Positions 1 to 3,508 of a stretch of 9,401 nt of DNA are shown here, piece after piece. The DNA comes from Candidatus Pacearchaeota archaeon (GTDB lineage Archaea > Nanobdellota > Nanobdellia > Pacearchaeales > GW2011-AR1). Location: NCBI GenBank assembly GCA_014728565.1, contig WJLK01000079.1, forward strand, positions 1 to 9,401, written 5' to 3'. A model generated the notes under the pieces. The model was given only the letters and a program-made list of their open reading frames with translations, was not told the DNA's origin and did not search any database. The translations under genes and the position numbers were made by a program. The stretch's first letter is position 1, and each line of letters begins with the position of its first letter.

Positions 1-71
1 TATTTTAATTTTAATTTATCATATTCTTTTTTAATTTCCTCCAGATTCCAACAACATATATCTTTTGCCAT
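1..71 (-). CDS. 5' end of an unidentified protein, runs off the left edge
   Basis: Reading leftwards on the minus strand from ATG at 71, an open frame continues without a stop to the window edge (23 full codons). It begins MAKDICCWNLEEIKKEYDKL, a charged, probably helical N-terminus with a vicinal Cys-Cys at residues 6-7. A good TATA-like box lies about 31 bases upstream (98-107), which would give a leader of only a few bases. Too little is visible to name a family. The promoter, the clean reading frame and the natural-looking composition suggest a real gene, but a short chance ORF cannot be excluded. Confidence 0.5.
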   Translation of the reverse strand, partial: MAKDICCWNLEEIKKEYDKLKLK

Positions 72-97
72 TTCAGAATATTTAACTAAAAAAACTC

Positions 98-107
98 TAT
101 TTATAAA
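98..107 (-). promoter_or_regulatory. TATA box for the left-edge gene
   Basis: The minus strand reads TTTATAAATA, close to the archaeal TATA consensus. Its centre is about 31 bases upstream of the ATG at 71, so transcription would start about 5 bases before the start codon. Confidence 0.5.
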
Positions 108-154
108 GTTAATTATAAAAAATTTCTCGTTTTATCGCACAATTTAATATAAAT

Positions 155-475
155 TTATTTTGAAATTTTTTTTACAGATTTCTTATTTTTTCTAGATTCA
201 GCATCCAAGTTTGACTCTGCCTGGTCAATAACCATCTTCGTAGCTGCATTTCTATTAAAACCATGAAGATCCATAATATCCTCAATTTTCTTCTCTGCTT
301 CTTCAACAGTACAGCTATAAGAAGCTGCTATAATTCCCAGTGCTTCATCATAACTAAGAGGTGAATAAAACCTATTAAACAAAAAATTTCTTGCATTTTT
401 CTCATCTTCTAAAAATTTCTTAGCTTTTCTAGCTTTTTCCTTAACACCCTTTCCAACTCTTTTTATAAAACCCAT
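155..475 (-). CDS. Small basic helical hypothetical protein (106 aa)
   Basis: I do not recognise this family. The protein begins MGFIKRVGKGVKEKARKAKK, a strongly basic amphipathic helix. It continues with a mixed helical core (about residues 38-85) containing SYDEALGIIAASYSCTVEEA and ends in a Lys/Ser-rich tail. It has no signal peptide or membrane segment; the basic ends would suit nucleic-acid, membrane-surface or ribosome contact, which is speculation. An in-frame ATG at 496 would add seven residues (MFFPCCI), but the only TATA-like box (496-503) overlaps that codon. The box lies about 25 bases before the ATG at 475, the spacing seen throughout this window, so 475 is chosen. The gene lies directly downstream of the tRNA-Thr spot. 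Confidence 0.65.
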   Translation of the reverse strand: MGFIKRVGKGVKEKARKAKKFLEDEKNARNFLFNRFYSPLSYDEALGIIAASYSCTVEEAEKKIEDIMDLHGFNRNAATKMVIDQAESNLDAESRKNKKSVKKISK

Positions 476-495
476 GATACAACAAGGAAAAAACA

Positions 496-503
496 TAATT
501 TAA
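496..503 (-). promoter_or_regulatory. TATA box of the 106-aa gene; decides its start
   Basis: The minus strand reads TTAAATTA, centred 24.5 bases upstream of the ATG at 475. The box covers the alternative ATG at 496, which therefore could not be on the transcript. This is the main reason for the shorter start. Confidence 0.5.
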
Positions 504-515
504 GTTTTTCGAAAA

Positions 516-540
516 AGCCCGAACCAGGAGTTGAACCTAA
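516..540 (-). pseudogene. Orphan tRNA 3'-end fragment (T-arm plus acceptor strand)
   Basis: On the minus strand, TTAGG-TTCAACT-CCTGG forms a T-arm with a perfectly canonical seven-base T-loop (T54 T55 C56 A57 A58 C59 T60) and a five-pair stem including two G-U pairs. It is followed by a seven-base acceptor strand TTCGGGC and a possible discriminator T. No D-arm, anticodon arm or matching 5' strand (GCCCGAA) lies beside it: the nine bases upstream are T-rich and then comes the tRNA-Thr. Its sequence differs from the tRNA-Thr 3' end (T-arm GTGAG...CTCAT, acceptor CCGAGGC), so it derives from another tRNA. It is either a decayed tRNA or a tRNA 3'-end attachment-site relic. Confidence 0.6.
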
Positions 541-548
541 AAATAAAA
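541..548 (-). terminator. T-rich stretch after tRNA-Thr
   Basis: Just past the discriminator base the transcript strand reads TTTTATTT. Archaeal RNA polymerase commonly terminates on such oligo-T stretches without a hairpin, so this is a plausible end for the tRNA transcript. Confidence 0.45.
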
Positions 549-622
549 AGCCTCGGATGAGAATCGAACTCACACTCTCAGCCTTACCATGGCTGTGCTT
601 TAACCTATTAAGCTACCGAGGC
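549..622 (-). tRNA. tRNA-Thr (anticodon GGT)
   Basis: On the minus strand a full cloverleaf folds: acceptor GCCTCGG/CCGAGGC (seven pairs), D-stem GCTT/AAGC, anticodon stem CAGCC/GGCTG around loop ATGGTAA, a five-base variable loop, and T-stem GTGAG/CTCAT around loop TTCGATT. The loop places anticodon GGT at 34-36, reading the Thr codons ACC and ACU. The discriminator is T (base 549) and CCA is not encoded, as is usual for most archaeal tRNAs. U73 and C2-G71 fit archaeal Thr tRNAs. There is no intron. The first 15 bases also encode the C-terminus and stop of the upstream homing endonuclease. Confidence 0.95.
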
Positions 623-1246
623 AATAGATTTCAAATAGCTAATTTTATGTTTGTTTCTTAATGGTACAATTTTCAATAATTTACAAACATCATAACGAGA
701 TATATAAATCTGATGGTATGTCCATCCATTATATATCCAAGGGCAATAATTATACTTAATTGAAAAAGAATCAAAAATACGTTTGCAAAAAGAAGCTAAA
801 TATTTGCTTGCTGTTGTAAATCCAAAACTATGCCCTTTTTTACCTCCATCAGTATCAAGTAAACCAGCTAATACACAAACTTCATATTTTTTGGGTATAT
901 CTGGTACTTTAGCTAGCCTTGCCTTCCTACCATTAGAAAATCCTAGCATAACTAGATATTCATAAATATCTTGTGATTCTATTCTACAATTATATATCAT
1001 TTTGTCTCTATTCTTTTGAACATCGCTCCTAGGAGAAATTCCAAATAAACTATAAAAAAGAGGGATATAAACTTCCTCATGAAAATCCTTAAAAACAGAG
1101 AAAAAATAAATATGATGCCTCTTTTGATATTCTCCATTCGCTCTAAGAGAAGAAGTTTTTGGAAGGGAACCGTCGCCTAGGAGAAGCCCAAATAGATAAG
1201 CTAAATCTTTATTCCATGCCCTGGGTAATTTTATCTTGTATCTCAT
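608..1246 (-). CDS. LAGLIDADG homing endonuclease, free-standing, overlapping tRNA-Thr
   Basis: This is a 212-aa protein with the two LAGLIDADG helices of a monomeric endonuclease: YLFGLLLGDG near residues 17-26 (catalytic Asp25) and LAGLLDTDG at 126-134 (catalytic Asp133). The spacing and length fit an intact single-chain enzyme that makes a double-strand break at a long recognition site and spreads its own gene by recombination. No intein splice blocks or host exons flank it, and the neighbouring tRNA is unbroken, so it is free-standing. The last codons read I-A-S-V-A-stop, of which A-S-V-A-stop lies entirely in the tRNA 5' end. The ATG at 1246 follows a TATA box at 1268-1275 that contains an in-frame TAA, which fixes the start. 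Confidence 0.9.
   Translation of the reverse strand: MRYKIKLPRAWNKDLAYLFGLLLGDGSLPKTSSLRANGEYQKRHHIYFFSVFKDFHEEVYIPLFYSLFGISPRSDVQKNRDKMIYNCRIESQDIYEYLVMLGFSNGRKARLAKVPDIPKKYEVCVLAGLLDTDGGKKGHSFGFTTASKYLASFCKRIFDSFSIKYNYCPWIYNGWTYHQIYISRYDVCKLLKIVPLRNKHKISYLKSIASVA
641..648 (-). promoter_or_regulatory. Candidate tRNA-Thr TATA box inside the endonuclease gene
   Basis: The minus strand reads ATAAAATT, centred 22.5 bases before the first base of the tRNA. It lies within the codons for the endonuclease residues K-H-K-I-S. If functional, the tRNA has its own promoter; otherwise it must be cut from the endonuclease transcript. Confidence 0.35.
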
Positions 1247-1267
1247 ATTACTACTACAACGCTCAAC

Positions 1268-1275
1268 TTTTTAAA
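1268..1275 (-). promoter_or_regulatory. TATA box of the homing endonuclease gene
   Basis: The minus strand reads TTTAAAAA, preceded by an A-rich BRE-like run and centred about 25.5 bases before the ATG at 1246. This predicts a leaderless mRNA. Confidence 0.6.
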
Positions 1276-1312
1276 CTTTTTTTGTTAACAGAGTAAAACA
1301 AGATTCTATTAA

Positions 1313-1531
1313 CTATCCTTCAGAATCATTCTCATTCTGAGGCAACCACTCCATTTTAACAACATAACCTGATAAACTTCCACTGTTACTAATCAATCTG
1401 TTAATCCATTCTGAATACAAATCAATAAAAAGTTCTAAATTTTCAGCATTATTCATTTTTATATTTTCATTTGAGATAATAAAAAAACCTCCTATTAACA
1501 AGAACATTAAAACAAACATTAAAACTTTCAT
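1313..1531 (-). CDS. Small exported or membrane-anchored protein (72 aa), paralogue of its upstream neighbour
   Basis: The N-terminus (MKVLMFVLMFLLIGGFFIIS) is one hydrophobic segment, either a signal anchor or an uncleaved signal peptide, followed by about 50 residues probably outside the membrane. Its start overlaps the stop of the upstream gene by four bases (ATGA, 1528-1531), so translation is probably coupled; no Shine-Dalgarno motif is visible. The C-terminal segment from Trp42 to Trp62 has the same 21-residue Trp-to-Trp spacing as the neighbour, including G-x-V-x-x-M-[DE]-W, which suggests a duplicated module. The protein ends in an acidic tail. I know no function for the family. Confidence 0.65.
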   Translation of the reverse strand: MKVLMFVLMFLLIGGFFIISNENIKMNNAENLELFIDLYSEWINRLISNSGSLSGYVVKMEWLPQNENDSEG

Positions 1532-1860
1532 TTTTTATTTTTAATTACTTCAGAATTTTCCTTATCAAAAAAACTTCCATTAGTTGAAGTCCAATCCATG
1601 TTAATAACATTTCCTGTTATGGTCTTTAAATTCTGAAAACCATTAGCAAACCAGCCAACATAAACTCCTGCTGCATCAATCCATCCTCTAAAAGTTGAAA
1701 AATCCACCCCTCTTTCATTGCTTAAAAAACTCAATGTCCCATAAAAAAATAAAACTACAAACAACAACAGAATTATGAAAAATCCATGTCTAAGACCTCC
1801 TAATTTTATTACAATCATAACTACTAAAACAAGTATACCAATAACAAGCCAGTTAAGCAT
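1528..1860 (-). CDS. Two-TM small membrane protein (110 aa), first of a coupled pair
   Basis: Two hydrophobic segments (about residues 3-20 and 26-46) are separated by a short basic turn (KLGGLRHG), forming a membrane hairpin. A soluble C-terminal region of about 60 residues follows, with aromatic residues (FRGWIDAAGVYVGWFANGF) and the shared GNVINMDW motif. The gene ends in an Asn/Lys-rich tail and overlaps the 72-aa gene by four bases. The shared C-terminal module suggests the two proteins arose by duplication and may associate in the membrane; that is inference. I do not recognise the family. The gene is downstream of, and codirectional with, the TrmB-like regulator but has its own TATA-like box. 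Confidence 0.7.
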   Translation of the reverse strand: MLNWLVIGILVLVVMIVIKLGGLRHGFFIILLLFVVLFFYGTLSFLSNERGVDFSTFRGWIDAAGVYVGWFANGFQNLKTITGNVINMDWTSTNGSFFDKENSEVIKNKK

Positions 1861-1875
1861 TTTACCATCTCTTAC

Positions 1876-1885
1876 TATATAAAAA
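1876..1885 (-). promoter_or_regulatory. Probable TATA box of the 110-aa/72-aa operon
   Basis: The minus strand reads TTTTTATATA, centred about 21 bases before the ATG at 1860, slightly closer than at other genes here. A second candidate, ATTTTTAAA around 1896-1904, would give a leader of roughly 14 bases. The choice between them is open. Confidence 0.4.
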
Positions 1886-1946
1886 GCATTTCATGTTTAA
1901 AAATATTTAGAGTTATTTAAGAGTAATAGCATGTGATTGAAAATTA

Positions 1947-2672
1947 TTATTTCTTTTCTGATATCTTCCAAAAAACATTAAACTTTCTTAGTTCAGAATC
2001 TGCAATCCCTCTACTCTTAATAATTATTGCATATATGGGATTCCCATATATTATCTCTATCACAGTGTCCTGATAAATTATTTTTGCAGTATCTCCTATA
2101 ATCTCTGAATCTAAAAATCTATATGATGTAGATTTTGCATAATCCAATGCTTTTGAGCCTTTTTTAATTAGGGCATTTTCCTTGATGTTATTTTCTTTGG
2201 AGAAATTTAATATTTTAGCTAAATAAACTGGTTCAATTTCTTCCATTTTTTCTTCATCAATTCCAATGGAATAAACAATATCATTTGGTTTTAGTTCATT
2301 CATTGCTCTTTTAAAAATAGTTTTCAAAGAAAATCTTCCTTTTAATAGTTCTAAATCAATGGTTTCATCTCTTTTTGATTTTAAAGTTTTAATTTCATCT
2401 GCAATTTTTTTAATTGTTTTGATTTTTTCTTGTTCAGAAAAGATTATCTGATCAAAACTCAGTGATTGATATCTTGTTTTTTTATCTAGAGTTATCTTTG
2501 AAATAAATCCTTTTTCAAGCAATCTTTCAAGAGCATAATAAATATATGGTCTGTTTAACCCCGTATTCTTAGCTAATTCTGAGGCAGATTGCGGACCACT
2601 CTGTGCTAAAGTCATAAAGATAATTGATTCATTATTAGTCAAGCCTATTTCTGTTAATATACCCTTCTCCAT
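1947..2672 (-). CDS. TrmB-family transcriptional regulator
   Basis: The 241-aa layout is typical of TrmB proteins. Residues about 5-70 form a winged helix-turn-helix (GLTNNESIIFMTLAQSGPQS, then SASELAKNTGLNRPYIYYALERL, with a wing near KKTRYQS). Residues about 75-104 form a Lys/Glu-rich coiled coil for dimerisation. Residues about 105-241 form the phospholipase-D-like ligand or dimer domain, ending in the usual FNVFWKI helix. TrmB proteins regulate sugar uptake and central metabolism as repressors or activators; the long sugar-binding domain of classical TrmB is absent, so the ligand is unknown. The gene is divergent from the lipoprotein unit, and a palindrome lies between the two promoters, suggesting autoregulation and control of that unit. 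Confidence 0.88.
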   Translation of the reverse strand: MEKGILTEIGLTNNESIIFMTLAQSGPQSASELAKNTGLNRPYIYYALERLLEKGFISKITLDKKTRYQSLSFDQIIFSEQEKIKTIKKIADEIKTLKSKRDETIDLELLKGRFSLKTIFKRAMNELKPNDIVYSIGIDEEKMEEIEPVYLAKILNFSKENNIKENALIKKGSKALDYAKSTSYRFLDSEIIGDTAKIIYQDTVIEIIYGNPIYAIIIKSRGIADSELRKFNVFWKISEKK

Positions 2673-2695
2673 ATTACCTATAATAAAATACTATT

Positions 2696-2703
2696 ATTTA
2701 AAT
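2696..2703 (-). promoter_or_regulatory. TATA box of the TrmB-like gene
   Basis: The minus strand reads ATTTAAAT, centred 27.5 bases before the ATG at 2672, predicting a leaderless or nearly leaderless transcript. Confidence 0.55.
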
Positions 2704-2714
2704 CTTTATATTAT

Positions 2715-2732
2715 TTGTAATAATTGTTACAA
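2715..2732. promoter_or_regulatory. 18-bp near-perfect palindrome, candidate operator
   Basis: The site TTGTAATAATTGTTACAA matches its own reverse complement at 16 of 18 positions, with perfect TTGTAA/TTACAA arms and a six-base spacer. It lies between the divergent TATA boxes at 2696-2703 and 2739-2746, next to the BRE position of the lipoprotein promoter and about 12 bases from the other. A dimeric regulator such as the adjacent TrmB protein is the obvious candidate ligand; this assignment is inferred from position. Confidence 0.6.
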
Positions 2733-2738
2733 CAAATT

Positions 2739-2746
2739 TTTAAATA
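2739..2746 (+). promoter_or_regulatory. TATA box of the lipoprotein operon; decides its start
   Basis: TTTAAATA is centred 25.5 bases before the ATG at 2768. That places the transcription start at this codon and leaves the upstream TTG at 2750 outside the transcript. Confidence 0.6.
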
Positions 2747-2767
2747 TCTTTGATAAATCCCAAAAAT

Positions 2768-3160
2768 ATGATGAGAAGAACTTTGTATGCAACTGTTTTA
2801 GCACTATCACTAATAACTGGATGTGAGAAACCAGAACCTGAACCAGACCTAGTATATGATTCCTGGCAGCTAGAACCTTATCACAAAAAACATCTGAATA
2901 ATTGGATTGGTGATTTTCCAGAATTAAATGACAAACAATCTTATTATACTCTCTATGGAAATCTTAAAAGAAGAAGTCAAAGGAGTGTATTAAAACCTGA
3001 TTCTGGAATTTTTTCCAGCCCTATAAAAAATACAGTACCAACTTTTTATGAAGGTTATATGGGTTTGTGGATTGAATTAGAAAACAGAGGAACAAGATTT
3101 GTAAGGTTTTCAGAAAAGTATAAAAAATTAAATATAACTAAATATAAAATCAAAGACTAA
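2768..3160 (+). CDS. Predicted secreted lipoprotein of unknown function (130 aa)
   Basis: From ATG 2768 the protein begins with a basic n-region (MMRR), a hydrophobic core (LYATVLALSL) and a lipobox ITGC with Cys19 as the likely lipidated residue. A Pro/Glu linker (EKPEPEP) typical of exported lipoproteins follows. The mature part of about 110 residues is rich in Tyr, Trp and Lys (DSWQLEPYHKKHLNNWIGDF; GYMGLWIELENRGTRFVRF) and looks like a small folded domain I cannot name. A frame extension from TTG 2750 adds six residues before the Met-Met pair and would spoil both the signal peptide and the promoter spacing, so it is rejected. The next gene starts one base after the stop, implying an operon under the putative TrmB-type operator. 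Confidence 0.7.
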   Translation: MMRRTLYATVLALSLITGCEKPEPEPDLVYDSWQLEPYHKKHLNNWIGDFPELNDKQSYYTLYGNLKRRSQRSVLKPDSGIFSSPIKNTVPTFYEGYMGLWIELENRGTRFVRFSEKYKKLNITKYKIKD

Positions 3161-3161
3161 A

Positions 3162-3470
3162 ATGATAGGATATGGACCCAGACTTTCATTTCTGAAATCT
3201 TTTGAAGAAGAATCTAAAGAGATTCCCATGGCCAGAGCATTAAGAGAAAATTCTTACCTAGCTCAATTAGAAAGAGAAAGAGAAAGTGCTCAAAGATTAT
3301 CAGATGATTTTATGAAAGGTTATATTCAGGCATATGAATCTCATGGATATCCTAGAATAAGAAAACTTCTCCAAAAATTTTTAGGAGGAACTGAAGAATC
3401 TGAAGGTAATGGAGATCCAGTAAGAGTTAGTGCTTTCAGAAAGATTCTTGAAGACAGAGCAAGTTCCTGA
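3162..3470 (+). CDS. Small charged hypothetical protein (102 aa), second gene of the lipoprotein unit
   Basis: The ATG follows the lipoprotein stop by a single base (TAA-A-ATG) with no Shine-Dalgarno motif, so translation probably depends on coupling. The protein has no signal peptide or membrane segment and is predicted cytoplasmic. Residues about 14-65 form a long Glu/Arg/Lys-rich helical region (ALRENSYLAQLERERESAQR) likely to coil, followed by a Gly/Glu linker and a short C-terminal helix. I do not recognise it. It could be a cytoplasmic partner of the lipoprotein or unrelated. The gene is convergent with the ATPase gene. Confidence 0.6.
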   Translation: MIGYGPRLSFLKSFEEESKEIPMARALRENSYLAQLERERESAQRLSDDFMKGYIQAYESHGYPRIRKLLQKFLGGTEESEGNGDPVRVSAFRKILEDRASS

Positions 3471-3484
3471 TAAAAGTGAAAATC

Positions 3485-3490
3485 TTTTTT
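3485..3490 (+). terminator. Oligo-T terminator of the lipoprotein unit
   Basis: A run of six T residues begins 15 bases after the TGA of the 102-aa gene, in the 38-base gap between convergent genes. It is consistent with archaeal T-tract termination; there is no strong hairpin. Confidence 0.4.
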
Positions 3491-3508
3491 CTATTAAATT
3501 GAAAATCC

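Noticed and set aside
476..496. ATG at 496 as the start of the small basic protein
   Set aside because: The only TATA-like box overlaps this codon; ATG 475 has the standard 25-base spacing.
505..516. TTTTTCGAAAAA palindrome as a hairpin terminator
   Set aside because: A five-pair A/T stem with a two-base loop is too weak and sterically poor; it is probably just T-tract composition.
516..540. Half of a split or permuted tRNA
   Set aside because: Known split and permuted archaeal tRNAs keep an anticodon-stem strand or have the matching half nearby. Here only the T-arm and acceptor strand exist, and no GCCCGAA 5' strand was found next to it.
783..965. Plus-strand open frame inside the endonuclease gene
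   Set aside because: It is antisense to an intact LAGLIDADG gene and has no independent support.
608..1246. Endonuclease as part of an intein or a tRNA intron
   Set aside because: There are no splice-domain blocks and no extein on either side, and the tRNA-Thr is complete and uninterrupted.
2750..2767. TTG at 2750 as the start of the lipoprotein
   Set aside because: It would lie upstream of the predicted transcription start and add polar residues in front of a normal signal peptide.
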